DNA from: Flammula alnicola | Taxonomy: Eukaryota > Basidiomycota > Agaricomycetes > Agaricales > Strophariaceae | Reading direction: 5' to 3' | NCBI GenBank assembly: GCA_015499995.1 | Contig: JADNRV010000006.1 | Coordinates: 743,653 to 807,652, forward strand | DNA length: 64,000 nucleotides | Shown: positions 11,341-23,443 of the stretch, piece by piece | How positions within the stretch are numbered: the stretch's first letter is position 1 | How the letters are laid out: each line of letters opens with the position of its first letter | The notes under the pieces: generated by a model | What the model was told of the DNA's origin: nothing | The model's input: the letters and a program-made list of their open reading frames with translations, nothing else | The model's database searches: none | Translations under genes and position numbers: made by a program

Positions 11341-12410
11341 AAGTTTGAGTTTGAGACAGAATGGAAGCGGGCTATTGTTGCCTAGACTATGAATAAGGGC
11401 AAATTAATGGTCGAAGAGCGTGAGAAGTTATCAGAGCTCAAAATCCTTATCATCAAGGAAAACCTCAGAAGAAGCACACATGCTCACAGAAAATAAAAAT
11501 GACACGCATGGTCATGGGCGGTGTTTTTGGCAGTTCATGAAGCCCTGGTCCGTGATTATCGTCGTCTGAAAGCCTACTGGTTTGAAGTCAATTACCAAGC
11601 GAATTTAACGCGCAACTGCTGTTCGTGCGAATGCGAATGAAGCAGAAGGACAGTAACCCACAAGCCCTCGTTGATAGCGGCAAGACGTGAAGGCCGGTTT
11701 ACAAGATAACAAAATCGGGGAGATTGTGGTGGTCGCTGTCCACTGAAATGAATCGCGTATGGGTTGACATCCGTATATTTTGGTCCACAAGAGTTATAAA
11801 AGCGGCATTCGATCCAGGCTTACGACGAAATTTTGAAGGTCCACGAAACGACAAGTAGTCGTTTCCTGACAGCAATAGCACATGAAGTCTAAGTTGTGCC
11901 CGTGCACCTATTCAATTGTATTCCTTTCAATGAATTTTGATATTCCTCGGAGGTAGACCAACAGTTTGGAGTGGATCCACCTGCAACACACGGGCCGAGT
12001 GCGGGTCGCGCTGGGGGTATGATGGAGACGAATCTCAGCTAAGAACATAACTTCCGTTGCGGTAGAGGAGCTGTAGAACAATTGACCATAAGAAAGGCCT
12101 GAAGTTCCGAAGTTAAGGCGTTTTCTTTGAGTTTCTGTGCAGCATTTACAGTGACGGTCATCGGCAAATTTCGTGACGTTGTTTGGACCCGCTTTATTTG
12201 TATGTATTTTGCCGTCGGCATCACCAGTCGGAGTTTCGGGCTGGCGCTTCACGCACTCTCCTCCTCGTCTCCAGGAGTCCAGGCTCCTCCGGCTCCGAGT
12301 CCCCTCCAGAGATATTTATTTACAAGTCTACATTGAAGACAATACGAGCCCGGTGTAGCCCTTTGGTCCTGAATGTTTTCAGTTTTATCAGCTAGAAATA
12401 GTATGAACCT
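11341..12410. other. Intergenic, no supported gene
   Basis: A TATA-like string near 11793 is followed 80-90 bases later by a 24-codon frame without a signal peptide. A short inverted repeat (AAACGAC, 5-base loop) lies near 11845. No gene is called. Confidence 0.35.
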
Positions 12411-12420
12411 CTGGGGCTCT
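12411..12420. repeat. Target-site duplication, left copy
   Basis: CTGGGGCTCT directly abuts the left transposon end and is repeated exactly at 22664-22673. Confidence 0.85.
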
Positions 12421-12451
12421 TGTCGGAAATCTCTAGAGTGCCTTATAAGGA
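12421..12451 (+). repeat. Left terminal inverted repeat
   Basis: It reads TGTCGGAAATCTCTAGAG and then TGCCTTATAAGG. It matches the reverse complement of 22633-22663 at about 29 of 31 positions. Confidence 0.85.
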
Positions 12452-12949
12452 ATCTCGGTTATAACGGTACTTTTTGGCATTATGATGCCCCTTGTAATAC
12501 CCTGCATTCCTTATATATGACGCTCGGCTAAGATAACATTAAGGGTCGACTTATAATGAGCCATGCCGAAGCCCGACATGACATCCGGCTTGTTTGACAT
12601 GAAGCTCCCTCGCTCGACTCTCCTTGCTTTCTCAGTGTTCCAGCAACGAAAACATACAGAAAACATACATAGGTGATCTATGGGCTTGAGAGGCTTACCG
12701 CCATGCCCTGGTTTCCATAAGAAGGAGCTGGAATCATTGAAAACTATGTACCTAAGTATATGAGCCCTTGGTAAATTTGGTATATTTATACGTCTTTCTC
12801 ACTAAGATAAGAAATCAGCAACACGTCGTTTACAATGTGTTAGAAGTTCGTTCAAACCCGTGTTACTGTGAATTCAGTATAATAATAAGTTTCTTCACAG
12901 CACTGGCTTCAATTTTTCCTGAACTGTCATCCCCGACGTACTCTCTGAA
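12452..12949. other. Left subterminal region of the transposon
   Basis: Non-coding. It holds TTATAA-containing motifs (near 12459 and 12550) and a near-palindrome, GGCATTATGATGCC, near 12477. These are candidate transposase-binding sites. It also serves as promoter region for the transposase. Confidence 0.4.
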
Positions 12950-15900
12950 ATGCCTAAGCATTCCAAATCACCCAAAAAACAAAAATCTAATGCTGCACAA
13001 CGTCACAATCAGAGAAAGGATGCTGGTTACACCAACTGTGAAGGCTGTGGAGTCGAAATCAAGAGGAGAGGCATGGGTCCACACCGAAAAGTTTGCCCAG
13101 GGTATATCACGGCGGAGGATCCTGGGCTTAGCAACTCAGAATATGACCCAGCATATGAAGAGTTAATGGTCGAGGCATCGCAAGGATGGCCGCATGGTGG
13201 GTGAATTCAATATACCTATCAAAATTAGATGAATTGATCTGTCTTGTATGGTCCAGAGCGCTCAGTCATTGGCGAAAATATAGGACAGCCTTCTCGAGGT
13301 AATTGTTATGTATTTCCATGTCAGCCGGTTCTACTGAATGCATGGTTTCAATTTGGATTGCATTCAGTGACCTTGGAGGACGTCAGTGATTCTGAAGTGC
13401 AATTTCTAGAGATTTCCGACACAATGGAGGTCGATTCTGAGAACAACGCACCCAGTTCTCCTATGAGACAGGAATCTGACAATGAGTTCATCTCAGGTGT
13501 GTCATCCACTGTCTATTGTGACGGCACCTCAACTAATTATTTCTACATTTCTGTCGGACTGACAGCACCACTGGCACCTCCCTTGGAGCTTGATCCAAGC
13601 CGTCCACCACCCGAGAAAAATGAAATCAAGATTGAATATCATCCTTCAAGCCACAAGGAACCGTTATATTTCTCGTTCTATGATTACAACCCAGCAGCAG
13701 ACTTGGGAACCTCTTCTACTGAAGCCGATGAGAGTGAAACCCACGCTAAAAACAAACCGTGGCACCCCTTCCGCTCACGACTTGATTTTGAGGTCGCCGA
13801 GCTAATCCTCGACACGCACATGAACAAGAAACAAACAGACGCACTCATCTCATTGATAAAGCAATGCGCAAATGATCCGGACTCCTTCACATTATCCGAT
13901 AGCAAAGATCTTTCAAACGTCTGGCAGGCAGCGCGCACACGAACAACAGCAGTGAGCAAATTCTCTAAACATATCTCAAGCCCTTTCTCAGCATTTATAA
14001 TTCACGCCTGTAATTTTAGTTTGAACATAAAACTATAAAAATCCCTTACCCGAAGACGAAGTCGAAAACATTTGTGGAATTTGATGTCTGGAGCCGACCT
14101 TTGTGGGAATGGTGTCACGAACTCCTGACGGACCACAATATAGTGTCGAAATTTCAATGGGATGCACAGCGACTTTACAAGTTCAATGGGACCAACTTTG
14201 AGCGCTGTATTAATGAGCCGTGGACCGCTGACGCATGGTGGAATGCTCAGGTGAGCCATATCTGTCATTAAATTTAGCTATGATGTGCCTTCCTCATTCT
14301 TGATTGGAATTTAAAGTCGCGTATCCCTGAAGGCGGACAACCATTGTGTATACTTCTATATGCTGACAAAACTCAGCTTACATCATTCGGGACTGCAAAG
14401 GGCTATCCAGTCCTTGCTCGGTGTGCAAATTTACCTGTGGAATTGCGCAATGGCAAGGGGGTTGCGGGTGGGCGCTTAGTCGGATGGCTTCCAATAGTGA
14501 TATTTCAAACCAATTTATCTATTAGATTTCAATATTGATATGTCTATAAATTCGCTATAGGTTAAAGAAGATGCCGGAGAGACAGGAAAACGCAGTTTCG
14601 TAAATCTCAAGCGAATTGTTTGGCATGATGGTTTCAAAGAAATCCTGAAATCTATTGTTGAATATGCGAAAACAGGCATCTGGCAAAACTGTGCAGATGG
14701 CATCCGTCGGTGGTTATTCCCAATTATTCTGATATTATCAGCAGACTATGAGGAGCAGTGAGTCTGCATAACACTTTGATCATGCCGACTTTGAATTTAT
14801 TACATTTCAGATGCTTTATGGCACTCATACGTGGAATTGGGAGTTTGTTCCCATGTCCTGTATGTCTAGTCCCACAGGACGAGCTTTCCGATCTTCTCAA
14901 AGAGTTTGAGCCTCGGACAACTACAAGTATGAAGAAAGTATATGAAGAGGCACAAGAACTTGGAAGGTTGAAGCGTGCGGATGCCAAGGAAGCAAAGCTC
15001 AAGAGCCACGGCTTGCGCGATGTTGAGGTGTGTTAAGATAGATTCTCACCGAAGAAATCTATTAATAGACTTGGTCAGAATGTATTTTGGTCCCTCGAGA
15101 ACACAGACGTGTATTCCGCTATCTCGTGGGACAGACTCCATGCGTACCATGAGGGACTATTTTCAGATCATCTCTGGGAACTATTCAAGGGAATCGTAGA
15201 GAGACTGGGGAAAGATTCCGCACACCTAATTGACACGCAGTAAGACGGCAAATTATAAATTAAGCTACGGACTAACACGTATATTTTTTTTGTAGAATTG
15301 ACGCCATTCCTCGCTGGAGTGGCTTGAACCATTTTGCATCTATCATGAAGACAGGGGAATTTGCTGATGGAAGCAAGTATGAAGATATGTCGAAAGTACG
15401 TACCATAATGGTGAAACCGGACTCAAGTCTTGAAATTTCCACAGATCATTGTCTACGCATCACATAATGTCCTAAATCCAGAAACCACAGAGGAAGGTTA
15501 TCTCCTTCTGAAGTTGATACGAAGCTACCTCGAACTGGACATGTATGCATCACTCACAATGCATACCGACACAACACTTGCTGCAGGCCATGCTGAACTT
15601 TTGGTCTTTAACAATCTACTGAAGGTGCGTCCTACATTATTCTAAATATGATGCGCTATTGAAAAATTAAACATGATCAGAAATATAAGAAAGATTATCC
15701 AGACAAGAATTGGAATTTTCCGAAAGCGCACACTCACCAACACCTGTTCGGTGACATCAAGAACAAGGGAGTGACAAGAAACTTTAACTCTAAACCGAAT
15801 GAAAATGCACACAGACCGCTAAAAAAGTTCTACTTGCACCATTCAAACTTTAAAAAGGTTGATCCACAAGTACGTCGCTCATTCTCCATGTACTCTGATA

Positions 15901-16819
15901 TCAAGCGCATTAATACCCTAATAGATACTCAGACTTGATGAAAATTCTGTTGTTGCCCTCATGATTCGTGCTGAGATTGATGCTGATGCAGAGCGTGCAG
16001 CAGCAAAAACCAATGAGAGCGCTGACCTTGGCCCTCAGGACCAATTGCGGATGCCAAATATCCTTGGTAGCGATCATATCTCAGTCGGATCACCACTCAG
16101 CGCAAATTCCTTGGCCCAAACGGAAGCTGATAATGCCCAAGACTTGGCCTTTCGTGATTTCCGCAAGAAAGTTAGTCGATCTCTGGAGGCGAAGCTAAAT
16201 GCAGAACGGACCGACTCGGAGGTTGACAGTGAAATGAATGCACCATATGTGAAGGTCACTTTGAATGGCAGCCATGAGGTAAGTACTGATAGTATTAATT
16301 CAAGCAGCTCAACTATTCTGATGTTATAATGCTCGCGGAAATTAACAGATCATACCTTATCAATATGTGAAGGTTCATTACGAGTCAGTGATCGACTGGG
16401 AAATCAAGACTAATATTCTTCGCATCAATCCCAACTTCCACCACAACGCGCGATATGATTATGTCCTCCTCCAAGCTCGCAATGATGACTACATATTTGC
16501 ACAGCTTCTACACGTCTTCGGCATTCTATATAATGACCAAACACATTATCTGGCCCTGATTATGCCAATGGATGTCCCCGTTCCACGATCAGATTCAAAC
16601 CGCGGACGTGATCGTGACCTTCGCTTTACTCGAGTCATCTCCCGACCAAGATCTGCAGCTGTTGTTGTCGATATCGAGGCGATTCTTCGTGGAGCCCTTT
16701 TGGTAAAGGATGTTGGGGCAGAGCTTCCTGGCGAGCACATTGTTCTGGAGGTGATCGATCCCGATCTTTGGTGGCGAATGAAATCGATCAAGTTGGCTAA
16801 TAAAGTAGACTTCGCATAA
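12950..16819 (+). CDS. Plavaka-like transposase
   Basis: Many-exon gene (roughly a dozen exons). The ATG at 12950 opens a basic N-terminus with a C2HC zinc finger (Cys30, Cys33, His45, Cys49), as in other Plavaka proteins. An acidic, Ser-rich linker follows. Then come KPWHPFRSRLDFEVAELIL, WTADAWWNAQ, the DKTQLTSFG block (first putative catalytic Asp), ILILSADYEEQCFMALIRG (second Asp) with CPVCLVPQ, WDRLHAYHEGLFSDHLWELF, and FPKAHTHQHLFGDIKNKG. The C-terminus runs to WWRMKSIKLANKVDFA. This is the standard order of the RNase H-like core of Plavaka (CMC group). No internal stop is needed if short GT-AG introns are removed. It should cut and re-insert the flanking element in the nucleus. Confidence 0.8.
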
Positions 16820-17351
16820 AAGAATGTACGTAGTTAGATAGAATAAATCGGTCCCAGTAGTATTAATTGCAACACATACATGTCAACTCATAAAGGGGTT
16901 CTAGTGTTTGCAGAATATCTTGCTCGACTGATTGGTGCCAATTCAAATGCGACAAGTCATCTATTCAGCCTATTCCTGAATAGCGGACTAGCTGCTGTGT
17001 GTTCAGGGCATCTCCCTGACCAAAACGACACAGGTGTTTGAAAACATGTGCCGCACAGGTTTCGATTGAGAGAGAACTTGCTTCGATCCAGTGAGAGCAG
17101 ACTTCGGAAGGCAAACTATTTGACAGCCGGGTTGAGAGTGCATGAAGTACAAAGCAATTAAACCACATGTTGAGAAATGCAAGTACTTACGTTTACAATT
17201 CACCGTATTATGAGAAGATCCGAAATATCCGGAGTGAACATAAGGAATGCAGTGTGTATAGTCGAACAAGTTTTGAAGCGATCAGACCAGGTATAAAGTG
17301 TGGCGCACCTGTTCCAGAAAAATTCCAACATCCGTTGTTTCCTTGATCATC
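16820..17351. other. Spacer between transposase and DUF6698 genes
   Basis: Non-coding. GGTATAAAG (17290-17298), about 55 bases before the ATG at 17352, is a likely TATA box for the downstream gene. Confidence 0.45.
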
Positions 17352-19520
17352 ATGTCTGAATCTCGCTCTTCTCAATCATTTTCTGTACTTGAGACTTCTC
17401 TTGTCGACGGCGATGTCGATGTTGCACTTGCCCGTGCTCTGACTGGTCTGTCTGACAATCCGGATGCTCAGAAATATCTCCTTGTACGTATTATGGTTAA
17501 TATTTTGCCATTTATACACAGATTACTGATCAAATATTACTGAACAGGCACTTTCTTCTGCGCAAAAGGAACTCGGCAAATTGAAGGCTGAGGTCGCCAA
17601 CCTCAAGGCGCTTAACGCTGAGATGACCCTCAAGGCTGCAACCAAATCACGAAGGAAGAAGACCCAGGGCGACGAGTCGGTCGTCGTATTGCTTCCTGAG
17701 ACCATCTCCCACCAGGCTAACTATTACCAGCTCTTTTACTCGCCAACGATCAAGCCCTCAGCATTTGGCATCGACAGGCCCCAATTTCGCTATAATGATC
17801 TTGAACGATATGCGAACGAAGGAAACAGGGTGCTCGGACTGACTGCAGAGCTCTATGACTGTATACCTGTGAAGTACCATGTGAAAGGTATCAAGGAGAG
17901 TCCAACCTTTGCAGCCATGGTACGTCATTATCTTTTCTGTAATCTGTCTGTAATTATCTCACGTCTACTTACTTGCAGTTTGTCGATGCAGTTGGATCAG
18001 CCCGCTCCAATGCTCTCAAGCGCTTTCGTGCGGCAGCTGGTGAAATCTTCGGACTTAATCCAGAGTACTTCAAGCGCGAATTTCCCAGGAGCACCATCCC
18101 AGAAATCCGTCGCCTTCTGGGGATCACCGTCGGTAAGGATGGAAAGAATGTCTACGACCCCAAGCCACCTGTATTATTTCCTGAGGGTAAAGAACATATT
18201 CAGGCCAAGATTTTCTGGAATCCAGTATTGTTCAAGGTACATTATTGGTTTCTATATCGTATATTTTGCTCATTCTTCTCACTTGTTTCCGACATAGCTT
18301 GGTAGAACAACCATATATGGACCGACTTACATGGACAAGTCAGAGGATAGAAAGCTTGTCATCCGCTCGAATGGTACCTACTCTCGCGAGGATGCAAGAT
18401 CAGTCGAGGCGACAGCTGGACTTATTTCTTGGAGTGGTACCATGGTGAGTGGACTTCTATCACTTTTTCTATTAGTATGCCGGTCTCTGAATCAGTATCA
18501 CACTAGTCACAATTCATGCTCTCAGACGACACTGAATTTCCCCACACTGGTATTGGCAATGTCACAGAAATTAATTGGTTCACCCGATGTGAGCACTACA
18601 CACGTCTCCTGATCGAGGGATTGCATACCAACCCCGTGGTCGCTAAATTATTTGAGAAATGGAACGCCGAAGTATGCCCAAGCTCAAAGGGCGCTCGTGA
18701 GATTGTCACCGACTCTACAATTGAATCGCAGCCTGGAAAAGGTAAAGCGCCTGATGCAAGTGAATCAATTAGCGCCCAATTAGCGCAGATGAAGCTTTCG
18801 GACTTAGGGGATTCAGATATCGATTCTGACCATGAAGTCTTTGACAACATCGATATTATCGACCGTGACACCAACAGATGGATATGGGACGACGCACCAG
18901 GGACTTTACCTGAATCCCACAGCACTGCAGCTGACACCACCACAGTGACCGAAGCCACGCCAACTATTGAAACAACCTCCGAATCCACGCTGACTATTGG
19001 AACGACCTCCGAGTCCGAGACGAGCACACGAATGAGCGTGCAAACTACTTCTGTCCCAACAATTTCTATGCGCCCCACCATTTCTGCTCGCCCAGCTATT
19101 TCTGCTCGCCGTGCTATTTCTGCTCGCCCTGCCATTTCGACTCGCCCCGCAGCCCTTGGACCTGACCCTCTTTCCACTTCTATCTCTGAGTCTGCAACTC
19201 AGCCAGTCATTCTTGACCCGAAGCCTGCTGCTCAGCCAAGGCCAAAGCCTCGGCCCATTGGAAAGCGCTCTGGGAACACCGATGAGCAAATCATTACCCC
19301 GGTCCAGTCTTCGCCAATCGAGTCCGATTCTGTTGGAAATGTTCCCACTTCCCCTGAGAATTCCCTTCCTATCTCGAGCCCATCTCCACCTCCCCAGCCG
19401 GCTCCCCGGCGCACTTCCAACCGTACCAAGGGCAATGCTGCCAGTGGTGCCATGGAACCTGTTTTACCTGCACCCGCTAAGCCTACTCGGGGACGCGGAA
19501 AGAAGGCACAAGCCCTGTAA
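17352..19520 (+). CDS. DUF6698-domain protein carried by the transposon
   Basis: Exons join with clean phases. An N-terminal MSESRSSQSFSVLETS region is followed by a short coiled coil (KELGKLKAEVANLKALNAEM). A globular domain follows with YANEGNRVLGLTAELYDCIP, FVDAVGSARSNALKRFRAAAG, REFPRSTIPEIRRLLG, PVLFPEG, FWNPVLFK and SQFMLSDDTEFPHTG, matching the DUF6698 layout I know from agaricomycetes. The last exon carries a long disordered Ser/Thr/Pro tail with tandem ISARPA-type repeats (about 19070-19150) and a basic end, RGRGKKAQAL. DUF6698 has no assigned function. Its position between the transposase and the right end makes it cargo or an accessory transposition factor; the basic tail could bind DNA. 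Confidence 0.75.
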
Positions 19521-21371
19521 CTTCACAATTCATGACATTTCGACATACATATCACTCGCTCAACTGGTAGATAGCTAGGTATTCTAGTAGACCACATGTT
19601 CAACACATGATTCCCATTCCTTAGATAGAAGACAACTCTTCCTTGCTCGCCTTGTTTTGTACTTTGTTCATCAATTTCAATCTTGATTCATCTTGATTCT
19701 TTACTTGAAGCCCTCAAATATCAATAGAAGCCTCCCAGTTTATCCAGCAACCTCATACCCGATGTATTTACTCAGGAAACCAGTGTGAGAGAACGTTTGC
19801 ATAAATTTCCATGTTCGGATGGTACAGATTTTTGTTACATATATACCAGCCACATGAATGCCTTGATGCGACGGTGTGGGTGCTGGTGTCTTCGCACATG
19901 CGCTGATGTCCACGCAATGACTGTCAATGCCACCGCGACCACGGGCGCGGGTTTTTTGGCAGTGAGGCATGAGTGCGTGTGCAAGCGCCCGTTGAGCGCC
20001 AATGGATCATGACTTGCGTGACATTGGTAGAGCTGCTAATTCATGTTATTGTAATTTCCCTAGGATATATAATACATTAAGATATGATCTATCTAATTCT
20101 TAATGCTATTGGTGGATGTAGAAGAGTGTAATTTCTGTACGAAGTCGGTCATTTCCACAGGAATGCACCTGGTCACACATGTTCCCACGGTACCTGGCAC
20201 ACAAAAACCTCGCGCAAAAACGGCAACACGCACCCTCCCTCTTAAAGATTAGGTAGAATAAATTCTATAGATACTGCATTAAACATAAAAATTATTTGTA
20301 AGTACTCTAAATTCTTTTGGCGGCTTGATAGAGGCAATCTGCTTGGCTCGGTGTTCTTATGGGTCGCTCACACTATCAAAGATGTAAGTCGGAATAAAAT
20401 GGGGTAATTGACTGATAAATAGTGGATATAAATACAGGTATATGATGTCGTTCTGCGCCATAGTGAGCAATGGCACGCCTTTAGCGTAGCGTTGAGTTTG
20501 TCGATGCGCACAATGCCGAGGTTCCCACGTCAGGTTCGTGGGAATTAATGTTCCTGTGCAATAAAGAGAAACGGTGAGAGTACGTGTATCATTGGAGAAG
20601 GGAAGGGATATATCAAAGAGTGTTTCCGGGTGTTTTGGAGTAGATAAAATGTTTGTACGACTTGTAGTAATCTAAACGACCGTCGGGTGGATGTGCGAGC
20701 GGGAGCGGCATCACTGGTATCACGTGTGAATTTGGACTTTGTGTGCTGTTTCCACGACTCGCGAGTGCATTATCCATCTCCTCCACTCACGACATTACCG
20801 TGTAACCCTGTGACCAACGAGGACGATAACGAGGAATTCAAACCTACTGGATCCATTGCTCATCGAAGAGCTCAAGGCACCGGCTTTCAAATGCAACCAC
20901 TCCACCAATGTAATTCAACACCATGCTAGGGAAAAGAACGAAACCGTGAAGCCAGTCAGAACGCCCAGCCTGGCACCACCACCTAGTGTATGTAGGTCAT
21001 ATTACCCCATATTGATCATCCCTTGACCCCTTCCTTAACCCCCTCGACCTCACCGACCATCTCTCTCTGCGTCCACCGTCGTTCTCGTACATGACTCCTA
21101 GCCTCCACCAGCTGCTACCGCTCTCAACAACATCACCACCACTACCACTCTCGACATTGCAGCCACTGCCCCCGCTTCCAGTCTCGACGATCATACATCA
21201 GCCGCCTATGGTGGTGTCGATGTTGAGATTGGAGTCGAGGACGGAGGAGAAGGCGCCACCCCTCATGCATTGAACCTCAACATCGAGACGGGCAGGAGAC
21301 GGAATACCGTTGATGCTCCAGATGTCACCCCTCACACTGCTGTTGTTGATTTGCCAATGATGACTGTGGCA
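19521..21371. other. Transposon interior without supported genes
   Basis: Between the DUF6698 stop and the minisatellite. Short frames lack starts, splice sites and domains. GC content rises near 21.0-21.3 kb, with CCACCA-rich simple sequence leading into the repeat. Confidence 0.4.
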
Positions 21372-21907
21372 TCGAAGCCACCACCGCCTCTCCACCTCCC
21401 TCGCATGCAAGAGCGAGACGGAGGTGGATTGGTTTCGACTTTCGAAGCCACCACTGCCTCTCCACCTCCCTCGCATGCAAGAGCGAGACGGAGGCGGATT
21501 GGTTTTGATTTTCGAAGCCGCCGCCACGTCTCCACCTCCCTCGCATGCAAGAGCGAGACGGAGGTGGATTGGTTTCGACTTTCGAAGCTGCCGCCACCTC
21601 TTCACCTCCCTCGCATGCAAGAGCGAGTCAGAGGTGGACTGGTTTCGATTTTCGAAGCCGCCGCCGCGTCTCCACCTCCCTCGCATGCAAGAGCGAGACG
21701 GAGGCGGATTGGTTTTGATTTTCGAAGCCGCCGCCACGTCTCCACCTCCCTCGCACTCAAGAGCGAGTCGGAGGTGGACTGGTTTCGATTTTCGAAGCCG
21801 CCGCCGCGTCTCCACCTCCCTCGCATGCAAGAGCGAGTCAGAGGTGGATTGGTTTCGATTTTCGAAGCCACCACCACGGCTGCACCTCCCTCGCACGCAA
21901 GAGCGAG
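21372..21907. repeat. 70-bp minisatellite, about 7.6 copies
   Basis: Units start TCGAAGCC at 21372, 21442, 21512 and so on to 21862, an exact 70-base spacing. Each unit holds an internal inverted repeat (CCACCTCC with CTCGC, a short loop, then GCGAG with GGAGGTGG) around GCATGC. Because 70 is not a multiple of three and units rarely contain stops, long frames open on both strands; these are repeat artefacts, not genes. Confidence 0.9.
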
Positions 21908-22632
21908 CGTCGAGTAGTGCAGCAGACAACAAGTCTGACTGAGAGATGACTGGTAGGTCTTTATGAAGCAGATAGTTTTCCATTGTAGATATGGATGAAA
22001 GTAATTAGTCTCTCTGCCAGAAAATAATAATCAGTCAGTGGAATATGCTTTAGCAACCTGAATACGCCATAATGCCCTAGAGGAAGTTATTATATGTCTT
22101 TGTTTTATAATAGTATTGTTTATAATAGGTATATAGGTATCTTTATCTAATCCACAATATAAGGTCTTTTGACGTAGTGGTAATTTCTCCCTCTTGTTTA
22201 TAATGTATTCTCGCGCGTAGGTAAGCGGTCTTAGGTTCGAATCCCCATGGTTGCAATTTCATTCTTTCCTTGTAACTAGTTTAGTCTGTCTGGTAATTAG
22301 TAAGTATGCACGTTAGCAAGTAGTCATCATTCATAGAAACCCCTCCCGTCAGTTGTAACAAGTTAGAAACATTAGAAAGATTCAGTGACTTGTTAATGAA
22401 GGACGAGCAATGATAGTGAGTAGTCGGTTTACAATGTCTTTCTTTTCTCTTTCTCCGACCGCCCGCATTATAATTTAGTTCTGCCTTATCACGCCGTCCT
22501 TACTCGTAATCAATTATTTACATTATAATAATGTCTGTCTTATAATCGAAATTAGCTTTACAAGCCGCGCCATGTGGATTAGCAAGTAACTGACAAGTTG
22601 GTAAGTCCGAAACTGCCTGATTTCGATTGAAA
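21908..22632. other. Right subterminal region of the transposon
   Basis: AT-rich, with at least six TTATAAT or TTATAAG motifs (for example near 22110, 22198, 22470, 22523 and 22540), echoing the left end. No protein gene is seen. A tRNA-like segment lies at 22162-22253. Confidence 0.45.
22162..22253 (+). ncRNA. tRNA-like Pol III promoter, degenerate
   Basis: TGACGTAGTGG (from 22170) matches an A box and GGTTCGAATCC (22234-22244) is a perfect B box, about 60 bases apart. The flanks do not form a 7-bp acceptor stem and the T stem is poor, so this is not a working tRNA gene. A tRNA-derived SINE remnant is the likeliest reading. Confidence 0.35.
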
Positions 22633-22663
22633 CCTTTATAAGGCATTCTAGAGATTTCCGACA
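22633..22663 (-). repeat. Right terminal inverted repeat
   Basis: Inverted partner of 12421-12451. The element ends in CCGACA at 22663. Confidence 0.85.
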
Positions 22664-22673
22664 CTGGGGCTCT
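22664..22673. repeat. Target-site duplication, right copy
   Basis: CTGGGGCTCT, identical to 12411-12420. Confidence 0.85.
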
Positions 22674-23443
22674 GGCAAGCGCGTCTGTCGTCGCCTTTCA
22701 CAGTGGGAGAGGCAATATTGGTATGAAGAGCTCTTCTGCTCCATTGAAGACATCGGAAAGTTGCCGCTCTTCCTATGTATGCATATTTATCTCGTCGCAA
22801 TCGGTGGATACTTGAATTCACACCCCAGTGACTCACTCACATCATTACAAAGGGGACCCGCTGTCGATTGCACAGGCCTAGGATTGGCTATGCAGCAACT
22901 CATCATTTGCTTTTAGCAGACTTCGCGGCAATGGATAACCCATTAAATTCGCAGTTTCATATTATACAATTATGATATTTATGCTGCAGAGGTCCTTATG
23001 TGCCCGTGTACTCAGAATGTCAAAATAAATGCTTTCGAAGTCACTCGGCCGAGATAATGGAATTGTACATACATACAGCCATGGGCGTGATACGCATCGA
23101 ATTAGCTACACCATACAATTGTACAACACCCCGGCATAACGTGCTTGATACGTTTCTCCTTGCAGTATTAGAACGGCATCGATTTCGCCATAAATCGACT
23201 GGTCTTAATTGTGTCGACTGTCGTCGATGCTCGCCCTCCAGTCCTATCTTTTTCCGACCACTAATAAGACAGATATTGACATGGAACCATTTCCTCCGAG
23301 TCTATGCACTGTATCGATGCTTATCGCGTATCGTCTTCTCTCTAATTATGAGAAGGCACAGCTTTCGGCACCCGCATTTGAACTAATTGCAACGAGCCCA
23401 AAATATCTCTGATATTGTCACAATAGATGTAGAATATCAAACT
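22674..23443. other. Intergenic, no supported gene
   Basis: Flank between the transposon and GNAT 2. Only short unsupported frames are present. Confidence 0.4.

Larger units (their letters stand above)
12421..22663. mobile_element. Complete Plavaka-type DNA transposon, 10.2 kb
   Basis: Both ends begin TGTCGGAAATCTCTAGA and remain matched for about 31 bases with two mismatches, in inverted orientation. They are flanked by an exact 10-bp direct duplication. Inside are a Plavaka-like transposase (12950-16819), a DUF6698 gene (17352-19520), a 70-bp minisatellite (21372-21907) and several TTATAA motifs near both ends. The transposase frame looks intact through all its exons, so the copy may be autonomous or recently active. 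CACTA elements usually make 2-3 bp duplications, so 10 bp is notable. Confidence 0.85.

Noticed and set aside
11793..11956. A further secreted-peptide gene with a TATAAA box on the plus strand
   Set aside because: The 24-codon frame at 11882 lacks a signal peptide and the box is about 85 bases away, unlike the two accepted genes.
21198..21983. Long overlapping open frames on both strands over the 70-bp repeat
   Set aside because: They arise because the repeat unit has few stops and is not a multiple of three; both strands open equally and no start, splice or domain is seen.
22162..22253. A functional tRNA gene
   Set aside because: The B box is perfect, but no 7-bp acceptor stem can be formed and the T stem has two mismatches.
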